Below, one piece after another: positions 7,427-16,588 of a stretch of 64,000 bases of DNA (the first letter of the stretch is position 1; every line of letters starts with the position of its first letter). Origin of the DNA: CAYJLC01 sp964370735 (lineage in GTDB: Bacteria > Bacillota > Clostridia > Oscillospirales > Butyricicoccaceae); the NCBI GenBank assembly GCA_964370735.1, contig CAYJLC010000003.1, positions 1 to 64,000 of the forward strand. The letters are read 5' to 3'. A model generated the notes under the pieces. That model did not search any database and was not told where the DNA came from. It saw only the letters and a program-made list of their open reading frames with translations. The position numbers were made by a program, and so were the translations under genes.

Positions 7427-10400
7427 TTAATCCATATCTTCCGTATCGTCGTCGAATCCAAAAGCATCTTCTTCGCCGAAATCTTCTTCTTCGTCTACAA
7501 ATGCTAAGTCGTCGTCTTCTTCGCCATCAGCATTTTCTAAAGTGAAACCACTAGCTTCAAATGCTTCATCGCCTTCTGATACTTGTTCAAATTCGTTTTC
7601 AGTCACTATTTTAGAGTAAACGTTATCGTCTTCGTCTTTTTCAACTAAGTCGATTTCTTCACCGTCTTCATCTAAAACATTGATGTCTAAACCTAATGAT
7701 TGTAACTCTTTTACAAGTACCTTGAATGATTCAGGAATACCTGGAGTTGGAACGTTTTGACCTTTAACGATTGCTTCGTAAGTTTGAACACGACCAACAA
7801 CGTCATCGGATTTAACAGTTAAGATTTCTTGAAGAGTATAAGCTGCACCATAAGCCTCAAGTGCCCAAACTTCCATCTCTCCGAAACGCTGACCACCAAA
7901 TTGCGCTTTACCACCAAGTGGTTGTTGCGTAACTAATGAGTACGGTCCAGTAGAACGAGCATGGATTTTATCATCAACAAGATGGGCAAGTTTTAAGTAG
8001 TACATATAGCCTACTGTTACTGGGTTGTCGAATTTATCACCAGTTCTGCCATCATATAATTCAGTTTTACCATCAGGGCGAAGTCCCGCTTCAAGTAATA
8101 ACTCTTCAATTTCTTTCTCTTTTGCACCATCGAATACAGGAGTTGCAATTTTGATACCTAAAGCCGAAGCCGCCATACCTAAATGCACTTCTAAAACCTG
8201 ACCGATGTTCATACGAGAAGGTACCCCAAGTGGGTTTAATACGATATCAACTGGTGTACCGTCTGGTAAGAATGGCATATCTTCTCTTGGCATGATACGA
8301 GAGATTACACCTTTGTTACAATGTCGTCCAGCCATTTTATCCCCAACAGAGATTTTTCTCTTTTGAGCGATATAACAACGAACAATTTTATTAACGCCTG
8401 GAGATAATTCTCCACCGTCTTCTCTTGTAAATTCTTTAACGTCTACGATAATACCTGATTCACCATGAGGAACTCTTAATGAAGTATCACGAACTTCGCG
8501 TGCTTTTTCACCGAAAATTGCACGAAGAAGTCTTTCTTCAGCAGTAAGTTCAGTTTCACCTTTAGGCGTTACTTTACCTACTAAGATATCGCCAGAGCGA
8601 ACTTCAGCACCGATACGGATAATACCACGCTCGTCAAGGTCACGAAGTGCATCTTCACCAACGTTTGGAATATCACGAGTGATTTCTTCAGGTCCAAGTT
8701 TTGTGTCACGAGATTCCATTTCGTATTCTTCGATATGGATAGACGTATAAACATCTTCACGCACTAAACGCTCATTCATAAGAATAGCATCCTCGTAGTT
8801 GTAACCTTCCCAAGTCATAAACGCGATTAATGCGTTTTTACCTAGAGAAATTTCACCTTGGTCAGTAGATGGACCGTCGGCAATAACATCACCGTCAACC
8901 ACTCTGTCGCCAACATTTACGATTGGACGTTGGTTTATACAAGTACCTTGGTTTGAACGGATGAATTTAATAAGTGGGTATGCTTTTTTCACACCATTAT
9001 CGTAAGCGATTGTGATTTCTTTCGCTGTAACACGAGTTACAACACCATCACCCTCGGCTAGTGGAACAGTTCCTGAGTCAACAGCTGCACGATACTCCAT
9101 ACCAGTAGCAACATAAGGTGCTTCTGTTTTTAGTAGTGGAACTGCTTGACTTTGAATGTTTGATCCAATAAGATCACGTTTGGCGTCATCGTTTTCAAGT
9201 AATGTAATCATTGCAGTCGCAACAGATACCATCATACGAGGAGAAATATCCATAAGGTCAATACGCTCACGGTCTACTTCGATAATCTCATCTCTAAAAC
9301 GAGCTGTGATACGTTTGTTTGCAAGACAACCATTTTCGTCAAGTTTTTCATTTGCTTGACAAGTGATATACGCATCTTCGATATCTGCTGTCATATATAT
9401 AATTTCGTTTGTAACTTTGTATGTTTCTTTATCGATTTTTAAATACGGAGTTTCGATGAAACCATATTCATTAACACGACCAAAAGTACCTAAATAGTTG
9501 ATAAGACCGATGTTCGGACCCTCTGGTGTTTCGATTGGGCAAAGTCTACCATAGTGAGAATAGTGAACGTCACGAACCTCAAACGATGCTCTATCTCTCG
9601 AAAGACCACCAGGACCTAAAGCCGAAAGTCTACGCTTATGCGTAAGTTCTGCAAGTGGGTTTGTTTGATCCATGAATTGAGAAAGTGGAGATGAACCGAA
9701 GAACTCTTTGATAGAAGCAGTTACAGGACGCACATTAATAAGCGCTGGCGCTGAAACATTTTCTAAATCTTGAGTAATCATTCTTTCTCTGATAACTCTT
9801 TCCATTCTAGCAAAACCTATACGGATTTGGTTTTGTAATAACTCACCTACTGAACGTAAACGTCTATTACCTAAATGGTCGATATCATCTGGAGCACCAA
9901 CACCACCAGAAAGATTCATAAGGTATGAGATTGATGCAATAATTTCACTTACAAGGATGTGTTTTGGAACTAATTCTTCAATTCTTCTTTTACACTCATC
10001 AGCTACATCTTCTTCAGCAGTATTTTCTAAAATTTCGCGTAAAACGCTGAAACGAACTTGCTCTCTTGTGCCTAAAGTTTCTTTAGGGTCGAAGTTTACG
10101 AAGTTTTGGATATTAACCATACCTGAAGAAATAACTTTGAAAGGCTTGCCTTCAAATCCTTCAACAACAGCAGTTTCAACACCTTTGTCCTCAACAAGTT
10201 GAGCCTCATCTCTAGTTAAAACATGGCCTTCGTCGAAAAGAATTTCCCCTGTTAGCGGGTCTACTATCATCTCTAGCAATTTTCTACCAGCGATACGTCT
10301 TGAAAGAGCTAATTTTTTATTGTATTTGTAACGACCAACAGCCGAAATATCATAACGTCTAGCATCAAAGAATAAGCTTTGTAAAAGTCTTTTTGCACTA

Positions 10401-11173
10401 TCAGCAGTTGCAGGCTCACCCGGACGTAATTTTTTATGCATTTCGATTAATGCTTCGTCAGATGTTTTTGCAGCATCTTTTGCTAAAGTAGCAAGCAAGA
10501 TTTCATTTTCACCGAAAAGTTCTTTGATTTCAGCGTCAGTTTCAACGCCTAAACTTCTGATAAACGAAGTGATTGGCACTTTTCTGTTTTTATCAATTCT
10601 AACATAGAAAACGTCATTAGAATCAGTTTCATACTCAATCCATGCGCCACGATAAGGAATAATTGTAGAAGAAAAGATTTTTTTGTCAGTTTTGTCCAGT
10701 TCTTCTGTGAAATAAACACCAGGAGAACGAACGATTTGCGAAATAATAACACGCTCAGCACCGTTTATGATAAACGTACCTGATTCAGTCATTTTAGGGA
10801 ATTCACCCATAAAAATATCATGTTCTTTAATTTCGTCTTTTTCTCTGTTGCGAAGTCTAACGCGAACTCTTAAAGGGGATGCATAAGTAGCATCTCTTTC
10901 TTTACATTGCGCAATAGTGTATTTTGTTTTGTCTTCAAGCTTGTAGTCAATAAAACTAAGCTCTAAGTTCCATTTTGCTTCGCCATCAGAGTCAGCACTC
11001 GCGTTATTATCACGAATTGGAACCATATCTCTGAAAACTTCACGAAGACCTTCCTCTAAGAACCATCTGTATGATTCTTTTTGAATTTCGATAAGATTTG
11101 GCATTCTTAAAGCTTCTGGGGTTTTTGCGAAACTTTTTCTCTTCGTCCTGCCAAACATAACATCTTTAGCCAT
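7427..11173 (-). CDS. rpoB: RNA polymerase beta subunit
   Basis: RpoB forms the other half of the polymerase active-site cleft and the rifampicin pocket; 1248 residues. Typical blocks are present: LSQFMDQTNPLAELTHKRRL, GPNIGLINYLGTFGRVN, and near the C-terminus GGKAQFGGQRFGEMEVWALE. The rif-cluster segment reads GSSPLSQF where most species have GSSQLSQF. After the conserved end, a tail of about 70 residues is very acidic, with runs such as EEDDDLAFVDEEEDFGEED. The ribosome site is AAAGGTAGTG. It is the first gene of its transcript; rplL is not next to it. Confidence 0.98.
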   Translation of the reverse strand: MAKDVMFGRTKRKSFAKTPEALRMPNLIEIQKESYRWFLEEGLREVFRDMVPIRDNNASADSDGEAKWNLELSFIDYKLEDKTKYTIAQCKERDATYASPLRVRVRLRNREKDEIKEHDIFMGEFPKMTESGTFIINGAERVIISQIVRSPGVYFTEELDKTDKKIFSSTIIPYRGAWIEYETDSNDVFYVRIDKNRKVPITSFIRSLGVETDAEIKELFGENEILLATLAKDAAKTSDEALIEMHKKLRPGEPATADSAKRLLQSLFFDARRYDISAVGRYKYNKKLALSRRIAGRKLLEMIVDPLTGEILFDEGHVLTRDEAQLVEDKGVETAVVEGFEGKPFKVISSGMVNIQNFVNFDPKETLGTREQVRFSVLREILENTAEEDVADECKRRIEELVPKHILVSEIIASISYLMNLSGGVGAPDDIDHLGNRRLRSVGELLQNQIRIGFARMERVIRERMITQDLENVSAPALINVRPVTASIKEFFGSSPLSQFMDQTNPLAELTHKRRLSALGPGGLSRDRASFEVRDVHYSHYGRLCPIETPEGPNIGLINYLGTFGRVNEYGFIETPYLKIDKETYKVTNEIIYMTADIEDAYITCQANEKLDENGCLANKRITARFRDEIIEVDRERIDLMDISPRMMVSVATAMITLLENDDAKRDLIGSNIQSQAVPLLKTEAPYVATGMEYRAAVDSGTVPLAEGDGVVTRVTAKEITIAYDNGVKKAYPLIKFIRSNQGTCINQRPIVNVGDRVVDGDVIADGPSTDQGEISLGKNALIAFMTWEGYNYEDAILMNERLVREDVYTSIHIEEYEMESRDTKLGPEEITRDIPNVGEDALRDLDERGIIRIGAEVRSGDILVGKVTPKGETELTAEERLLRAIFGEKAREVRDTSLRVPHGESGIIVDVKEFTREDGGELSPGVNKIVRCYIAQKRKISVGDKMAGRHCNKGVISRIMPREDMPFLPDGTPVDIVLNPLGVPSRMNIGQVLEVHLGMAASALGIKIATPVFDGAKEKEIEELLLEAGLRPDGKTELYDGRTGDKFDNPVTVGYMYYLKLAHLVDDKIHARSTGPYSLVTQQPLGGKAQFGGQRFGEMEVWALEAYGAAYTLQEILTVKSDDVVGRVQTYEAIVKGQNVPTPGIPESFKVLVKELQSLGLDINVLDEDGEEIDLVEKDEDDNVYSKIVTENEFEQVSEGDEAFEASGFTLENADGEEDDDLAFVDEEEDFGEEDAFGFDDDTEDMD

Positions 11174-11316
11174 TCACTTGTCACTACCTTTCTTCTTTTA
11201 CGACACACACGGATTAGTGTTTGTTTTTATTAAGTTTAGTATTGATAATTTTGAATTTAAGTGGTATTCTAATAGAAGAAAGACACTAAAATTTAAAACT
11301 ATCGATACAGTTCTAT

Positions 11317-11345
11317 ATTATACCACAAGTATGTCCAAATGTCAA
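11317..11345 (-). promoter_or_regulatory. Perfect-consensus sigma-A promoter for rpoBC
   Basis: On the minus strand TTGACA (complement of 11340-11345), exactly 17 nt, then TATAAT (complement of 11317-11322). Both hexamers match consensus in full. The start site would be near 11310, leaving an untranslated leader of about 135 nt before the rpoB ATG. This suits a high-output gene that lacks the usual upstream rplKAJL promoters. Confidence 0.88.
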
Positions 11346-11479
11346 TGCATTTGGCTTTTTTTGCGTCTTTTTGTGAAAAATAACCAGTCTAACAAGTAAT
11401 TTTGCCCAATGTTCTCCATTATATACAAAAGATGTGGCACATTTTATTTCCTCAAAATTTTTTATACAAATTATATACC

Positions 11480-11512
11480 AAAAAGGGGCTGTCGCAATGC
11501 GACAACCCCTTT
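11480..11512 (-). terminator. Rho-independent terminator after the dual-sensor gene
   Basis: In minus-strand sense AAAGGGGTTGTCGCA pairs with TGCGACAGCCCCTTT (one G-U pair), followed by TTTTT. On the plus strand the same position is a C-A mismatch and no U-run follows, so the minus orientation is the functional one. It would end the transcript coming from 11768-14662 and insulate the rpoB promoter. Confidence 0.8.
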
Positions 11513-11537
11513 AAATATTGTATAAAAATCTACACTT

Positions 11538-11690
11538 TGTGACTATGTCACACTTTTGGATTTTGATAAATTTCTTGTGAAAAACAAGTTTTCCACACTA
11601 TATACTATGGAAATTTGTCAAAAAAGTGTTTCGCATTTGCGAATGCGACCAACCTACTCGGTTGGAGGGAGCAAGTTTTTAGAAAACTTG
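11538..11690 (-). repeat. Second cluster of short hairpins
   Basis: Successive inverted repeats are TGTGAC-tat-GTCACA (11538-11552), CTTGT/ACAAG (11574-11588), TTCCA/TGGAA (11591-11612), TCGCATT-tgcg-AATGCGA (11631-11648), CCAACC-tactc-GGTTGG (11649-11665) and CAAGTTTT-tag-AAAACTTG (11672-11690). The last three are tight, perfect and nearly contiguous; the second and third are weak. The design matches the rpsL leader array, but the stem sequences differ. It lies in the predicted 3' untranslated region of the dual-sensor gene. Confidence 0.6.
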
Positions 11691-11767
11691 ACAAACATTT
11701 TGTTAAATATTACTTTAATACAACAAGCCTTCTTTTAAATTTTATTCATAAAACATACATTTTCTTT

Positions 11768-14662
11768 TTAAGGTTTTAAATTATACGTTGGTGAACTTGC
11801 TATTAATTCTAAGAATTTTTTCTCTTCTAAAGGACGTTCAAAATAATATCCTTGTGCCGAGTCGCAACCAATCCCTCTAAGCCATAAAGCTTGTGAAAAA
11901 GTTTCAACACCCTCAGCCACTACCGTCATCTCTAAATGTTTTGCCATTTTGATAACATCGGTCACAACTACTCGTGTATTATTAAGCTTTTTCGTAGAAC
12001 CTTCACGAACATCGAAGAACACTTTATCAAGTTTTAAAATATCGGCATCAATTTCGCTTAATCTATTTAGCGAAGATAGGTTGGCACCAAAATCGTCCAT
12101 AGATATAATAAATCCTAGTCCTTTGATTTTATTTACCTGTTCTATGAATTTTTTCTCATCTCTAACAACAGTATTTTCTGCTATTTCAAACTCAATTTCA
12201 CTAGGTTCTATTTCATATTTTTCAATAATATCATTGATTTTTTCTTCAATGCAATCTTCGAGTATAGAATATGTTGAAATATTCACAGAAATTCTAGGGA
12301 CATTTCTACGCACATTTTTTCTGACAAATTTACAAACTTCTTCTAAAATATACATATCTAATGCCAAAATAAAACCATTTTGTTCGAAAATTGGTATAAA
12401 TGCCTCTGGATAAATCGGCTCTCCAAATTTCGGTTGCCAACGCATAAGCGCCTCAGCACCATTAATTTTCATCGTTTTAAAGTCAATTTTCGGTTGGAAA
12501 ACAATATAGAACTCACGATCTTTCATCGCTTGTTCCATACGGAATGTGATATTAATTTTATCGTCGTATTGCTTTTGCATCTCAGCATCGAATGTTACAA
12601 AAGTGGTTTCATGCTTGTTTTTGCCCAAAGTTCTTGCATTGTCTGCTTTACCTATCACCGAAGATGACTTTTCTTTTTTCGCATTGATTATAAAATCACC
12701 AAACGAAAGTGCAATATTGTATTTCTCGCCAATTTTGCTTTGAATGCTCGGTAAAATACTCGTATTATAGATTTCTTCCATACTGCCACCCTCATTAATT
12801 TCGCGGAAAATAATGAATTGGTCGGCAGTTCTTCTTGTGAGTTTAGCCGAAGTGTTTTTAAAACTTTCTTTTAGTGCATCGGAAATTGCAACGATTACCT
12901 CTGTACCTCTTTCGTGACTATAATGCGTGTTAATCGTTTTAAACATATCGATGTCAAATGAAATAACCTCATATTTATTAGGTTCAATTTCCAAAAGCAC
13001 CTTGTCGAGCTCGCCTCTAAACTTGTGCATAGCCATAAATCCTGTTAATTTATCGCTATTATATGCGTTTGTAATATCTGCTTTCTTCTTTTTCTCGCCC
13101 ACAAGAATATATATTACAAAAATAAGCCCTAGCATAATTGCACCGATGATTATGTATACCATATTATCTAAAATGAAATCAACCCACGTTGTTTCTGGTA
13201 AAATTTCATTTGAGTTATTAATCAGAATATTTTCATACTCTGTTTCTGCTATTTTGTCAATCATTACATTAAATATCGGCACATATTGCCCTGCTATATC
13301 CTTTGAAATTAAAATATGCACAGGTATTTGCACATCTGTTCCAACAGAAACTCTCTCTGTATCCTGCATATATAATTCAACAAAAGATAATGCCGTTTGG
13401 GTAGAAAGCGCAATGTCTACTTCACCATTTTTATACGCGTCTAATATACCATCTAGCCCGTTATAATAGATAATTTCGCTATCTGGAAATTTATCAGTAA
13501 GAGGTTCATAATCTACAAACATATATTTAAGCGTACCAATTTTAGGTGTTTGCGTTATTTCCTCTGGGTCACCCATCATTGCTTTGTAAAGCTCTTCCGA
13601 CATTTGTGCATGAACATTAATTGTGTGATATGTTTCCGTAGGTTCATAATTATGCAGTTCATCTTCTGTATCACCATAAATTGATAAAATGATATCAAAA
13701 TTATCGTGCGCTAGCATATCATCATCACTATATGGGTAGTATTCCACTTCAAATCCATATTCTTCGGCAAGCATATCCATAGTGTCTATCATAGCACCAG
13801 ACGGCTCTCCATCCTCATTTGTGTATGAAATAGGCTGATATCCATCGAGATATCCCACAACCAATGTTTGCGACTTCAGAATAGTTTTCTCATTTTCTGT
13901 CAACGAACGATGGTTTAATTCAAGGTCGTCTGCAAGATATTTTGTGTCTAGCTCTAAAAAGAAATTACCCTCTGTCGCTACAACAGCTCTGAAAACCTTA
14001 TCTAATTCTTCTATCAATTCTACATTTTCAAGGCTCGAGGCTAGATGCAGGTCATATACGCCTAAATTCAAAATATTATTTCTATTATGACCTTTGCTAG
14101 TTTCAGAAAATGTTATGTAATAATCTGTGTCTAAATACATATAGCTATCAATCGCACCATATACATACTCGACTGAAATACCATATTCTTCACAGATTTC
14201 GTCTAATTGTGGTTGACCTATATTCCCCTCATAAGTTGCGACAGTTTTTCCATTTAGATTTTCAAAATCCGCATAACTTATACTATGGTCGTCTGTGGTT
14301 AACGCTACAAAGCTTTTGCTATATCCACTCTCTGAAAATGATAATATTTGTTCTCGTTCTTCATTTCTTATTATCAGCCCACCAACATCAACAGTGCCAT
14401 TTTCTAGCTCCTCAATAATATCCCCTTCAATTGGGACAAATTCAAACTCAAAATTGCTCATTTCGCTCATTTTTTTAAAGACTTCATATCCATAACCTTT
14501 AAATTCATGGCTATCTATATCGTTTATGATATCTGTATATCCTGCAAAATACCCAACTTTAATCACTCTTGTTTCATTACTTGCGCTTATATGCAAAATC
14601 GGTATCATTAAAACAATTATACAAAATGTTATAACTGCTTTTAATTTGCATTTTATTTTCAC
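11768..14662 (-). CDS. Dual SBP_bac_3 sensor with degenerate GGDEF and EAL domain
   Basis: Predicted membrane c-di-GMP phosphodiesterase that senses small solutes outside the cell. From GTG 14662 (964 residues) the order is a signal peptide (1-28), two periplasmic-binding-protein-3-like domains (about 32-250 and 268-490), one membrane helix (501-522), a GGDEF-like domain (538-695) and an EAL domain (about 700-955). The GGDEF motif is replaced by RTADQF near 611-616, so cyclase activity is unlikely. The EAL domain keeps EALMRW, NIS, MDDFG, ILKLDK, VAEGVET and AQGYYF. AAGGAGGAG lies 6 nt before GTG, so I reject the ATG at 14695. Neither ligand can be named. It stands alone with its own promoter and terminator. 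Confidence 0.88.
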   Translation of the reverse strand: MKIKCKLKAVITFCIIVLMIPILHISASNETRVIKVGYFAGYTDIINDIDSHEFKGYGYEVFKKMSEMSNFEFEFVPIEGDIIEELENGTVDVGGLIIRNEEREQILSFSESGYSKSFVALTTDDHSISYADFENLNGKTVATYEGNIGQPQLDEICEEYGISVEYVYGAIDSYMYLDTDYYITFSETSKGHNRNNILNLGVYDLHLASSLENVELIEELDKVFRAVVATEGNFFLELDTKYLADDLELNHRSLTENEKTILKSQTLVVGYLDGYQPISYTNEDGEPSGAMIDTMDMLAEEYGFEVEYYPYSDDDMLAHDNFDIILSIYGDTEDELHNYEPTETYHTINVHAQMSEELYKAMMGDPEEITQTPKIGTLKYMFVDYEPLTDKFPDSEIIYYNGLDGILDAYKNGEVDIALSTQTALSFVELYMQDTERVSVGTDVQIPVHILISKDIAGQYVPIFNVMIDKIAETEYENILINNSNEILPETTWVDFILDNMVYIIIGAIMLGLIFVIYILVGEKKKKADITNAYNSDKLTGFMAMHKFRGELDKVLLEIEPNKYEVISFDIDMFKTINTHYSHERGTEVIVAISDALKESFKNTSAKLTRRTADQFIIFREINEGGSMEEIYNTSILPSIQSKIGEKYNIALSFGDFIINAKKEKSSSVIGKADNARTLGKNKHETTFVTFDAEMQKQYDDKINITFRMEQAMKDREFYIVFQPKIDFKTMKINGAEALMRWQPKFGEPIYPEAFIPIFEQNGFILALDMYILEEVCKFVRKNVRRNVPRISVNISTYSILEDCIEEKINDIIEKYEIEPSEIEFEIAENTVVRDEKKFIEQVNKIKGLGFIISMDDFGANLSSLNRLSEIDADILKLDKVFFDVREGSTKKLNNTRVVVTDVIKMAKHLEMTVVAEGVETFSQALWLRGIGCDSAQGYYFERPLEEKKFLELIASSPTYNLKP

Positions 14663-14733
14663 TGATTTCTCCTCCTTAGTAAACTGCGACTTCATCTAAT
14701 CATACTACTTTGAACATACTACTATATATAGCT

Positions 14734-14763
14734 ATTATACAACTTTTCAACACCTAATTTCAA
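14734..14763 (-). promoter_or_regulatory. Sigma-A promoter for the dual-sensor gene
   Basis: Minus strand TTGAAA (complement of 14758-14763), 18-nt spacer, TATAAT (complement of 14734-14739). The start site would be about 65 nt before the GTG start codon. Confidence 0.7.
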
Positions 14764-14953
14764 TGAATATTGCATAAAGTTACAAAAAATTTACACTACT
14801 AAACCTACTTGTCAGCTTTGAAAAGTAAAGTCGAATTTTGTCGAAAAGTACATAATTATGAATTTTAATGTAACCTTTACAAATTATTATATATTTTATT
14901 TTTTTAAAAGAAAAAGCTTGCAATTTGCAAATCAATGTGGTATACTGTTTTAA

Positions 14954-14969
14954 GTTAGCCAATGGTAAC
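14954..14969 (+). promoter_or_regulatory. Metal-box-like inverted repeat upstream of zur-znu
   Basis: GTTAGC-caat-GGTAAC has the same form as the box before feoA at 27158 (GTTAGC-gttg-GGTAAC). It lies about 60 nt upstream of the -35 of the zinc operon promoter and about 190 nt upstream of the divergent promoter. A DtxR/IdeR-type site is inferred from the repeats elsewhere in the window, and this is the most distant copy from any promoter. Confidence 0.5.
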
Positions 14970-15031
14970 TCGTTAGTTTTAATAGATTATTCTTTAAAAA
15001 CACTGTAAAACAACAGTCTATGAATAAAGTA

Positions 15032-15060
15032 TTGACAAAGAGTTAATTTTGTATTAATAT
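15032..15060 (+). promoter_or_regulatory. Sigma-A promoter for zur-znuACB
   Basis: TTGACA (15032-15037), 17-nt spacer, TAATAT (15055-15060). The ATG of the regulator lies 33 nt downstream with TTGGAGG as ribosome site. Nothing matching a Fur/Zur operator overlaps it clearly. Confidence 0.8.
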
Positions 15061-15093
15061 GAATTTAAGAACGTTTCGCAAATTGGAGGCTAT

Positions 15094-15498
15094 ATGAGTA
15101 AATACAACACAGACCAGCGACGAATTCTAACCGAATTCTTTAAAAATGGTAATCACAAAAGTTTTTCTGTTCAAGATATTTTTGCCGAGATTAGTAAATT
15201 TGGCATCAGTATGAGTGCTATTTACAGAAATCTTACAGAAATGGAAAACGCAGGTATAATTTGCAAGGTTTTTGAGAAAAATCGAACTGGTGCCTTATAC
15301 CAATATGTCGACCAAGATAATTGCAAGGGTATCATTCATCTAAAATGTCAAAGTTGTGACCAAACCTTTCATCTTAATCGCCATTTATCGCAAATGCTAA
15401 CTGGTATGGCGAAAGACGAATATAACTTTACTATTAACACATCACTTGCTTTTTTGTATGGCAAATGTGATGAATGTAACGAAAATGAAATATATTAG
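15094..15498 (+). CDS. zur: Fur-family metalloregulator, probably Zur
   Basis: Metal-responsive winged-helix repressor of 134 residues, normal for the family. The N-terminal half (about 5-75) carries the recognition helix region SMSAIYRNLTEMENAGI, and the C-terminal half has the structural zinc site C85-x2-C88 and C125-x2-C128 with nearby histidines (H82, FHLNRHL). It is the first gene of an operon with znuACB, only 10 nt before znuA, which argues for zinc sensing and autoregulation. Sequence alone does not separate Zur from Fur or PerR; context decides it. Confidence 0.82.
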   Translation: MSKYNTDQRRILTEFFKNGNHKSFSVQDIFAEISKFGISMSAIYRNLTEMENAGIICKVFEKNRTGALYQYVDQDNCKGIIHLKCQSCDQTFHLNRHLSQMLTGMAKDEYNFTINTSLAFLYGKCDECNENEIY

Positions 15499-15508
15499 GA
15501 GAATTATT

Positions 15509-16579
15509 ATGAAAAAACTTACATTATTAGCGTTAACTCTTTCTACTGCGGCTATTTTAACTGCTTGCAACACTAGTAGCGCAGCACCTGAACTTGAAGT
15601 GACTGATACTTCGAATTCAAAACTTAGCATTGTTGCGACTTCTTTCCACGAATACGATTGGGTCAATCAAATCGTTGGCGAAGATAACGATACTTTCGAA
15701 GTAACTTTACTTATGGATACTGGAGTGGATTTGCACAGCTACGAGCCTAGTGTTGAAGATATTTCAATGATAACTAATGCCGACCTGTACATTTTCAATG
15801 GTGGTCTTTCGCAAACTTGGGTTTATGACTTAATGGAAGATGACACAAATGTAATAAATGTTATGTCGACTTTAGGTGACGCTGTTAAAAATGAAGTTAC
15901 AGTTGAAGGTATGCAAGCAGGTTCACACGCACACGAAGACGAACATGACCACGATGACCACGACCATGAAGATGAACACGCCCACGACCACGACCACGCA
16001 CACGAAGAAGAAACTCATACCGACGAGGCACATGCGCCTCACGAAGACGAGCACGTTTGGTTATCGCTAAATAATGCAATGGATGTTTGCCAAGTAATCG
16101 CCGATGAAGTGTCAAAACTTGACCAAGAAAATGCTGATGTTTATGCAAAAAATGCCGAAACATATATATCTTCGCTAGAAGAACTTGACGCGAGTTTTGA
16201 AACTGCTATAAAAGAAGCTCCACGCGATACATTGTTATTTACAGATAGATTTCCGTTTTTATATATGATGAACGACTATGAAGTTGAGTATTTTGCTGCA
16301 TTCCAAGGGTGTTCTGCCGAAACTGAGGCTACTTTTGAAACAATCGCATTTTTATCAGATAAAATCAACGAACTTGATATAAACAATCTGCTTATTATCG
16401 ATAATGGGTTAGTTGAACTTGCTAATACTGTGAAAAATAACTCAGACAATAAAGATTGTGAAATTTTAACTCTACATTCTATGCAATCTGTGTCAACTGA
16501 AGAAATTTCTAACGGCACTTCGTATTATGATATTATGAGCTCAAATTTAGAAACACTAAAACTTGCACTTGCAGAATAG
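15509..16579 (+). CDS. znuA: Zinc ABC transporter substrate-binding lipoprotein
   Basis: Cluster A-I metal-binding lipoprotein, 356 residues from the ATG at 15509 (AGGAG 8 nt upstream). The signal peptide ends in LTAC with lipid Cys20. Likely metal ligands are H47, H76 and the His in DEHVWLS near 182. Residues 140-182 form a loop of repeated His, Asp and Glu, the hallmark of zinc-specific ZnuA/AdcA proteins. An open frame upstream of 15509 overlaps zur and lacks a signal peptide. It partners with znuC and znuB downstream. Confidence 0.93.
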   Translation: MKKLTLLALTLSTAAILTACNTSSAAPELEVTDTSNSKLSIVATSFHEYDWVNQIVGEDNDTFEVTLLMDTGVDLHSYEPSVEDISMITNADLYIFNGGLSQTWVYDLMEDDTNVINVMSTLGDAVKNEVTVEGMQAGSHAHEDEHDHDDHDHEDEHAHDHDHAHEEETHTDEAHAPHEDEHVWLSLNNAMDVCQVIADEVSKLDQENADVYAKNAETYISSLEELDASFETAIKEAPRDTLLFTDRFPFLYMMNDYEVEYFAAFQGCSAETEATFETIAFLSDKINELDINNLLIIDNGLVELANTVKNNSDNKDCEILTLHSMQSVSTEEISNGTSYYDIMSSNLETLKLALAE

Positions 16580-16588
16580 GAGAAATTA

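Larger units (their letters stand above)
11346..11767. other. Non-coding spacer between rpoB promoter and the dual-sensor gene
   Basis: I see no coding sequence here. It holds a minus-strand terminator (11480-11512) and a set of short hairpins (11538-11690), both annotated separately. 11346-11479 is plain AT-rich sequence with no recognisable element. Confidence 0.6.
14663..15093. other. Divergent control region between the sensor gene and zur-znu
   Basis: No gene is supported here. It carries a minus-strand promoter, a GTTAGC-N4-GGTAAC element and a plus-strand promoter, listed separately. A short palindromic stretch, TTGCAATTTGCAA, lies near 14918-14930. I see no classical Zur or Fur box. 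Confidence 0.5.

Noticed and set aside
12927..13466. Plus-strand open frame (179 codons) inside the dual-sensor gene
   Set aside because: Antisense shadow without a start signal or recognisable protein features.
14780..14962. 60-codon minus-strand gene in the sensor/zur gap
   Set aside because: No ribosome site, AT-driven composition, and it overlaps the metal-box region.
15000..15093. Classical Zur/Fur box at the znu promoter
   Set aside because: I could not find a convincing inverted repeat of that type over the promoter; only the GTTAGC-type element upstream is clear.
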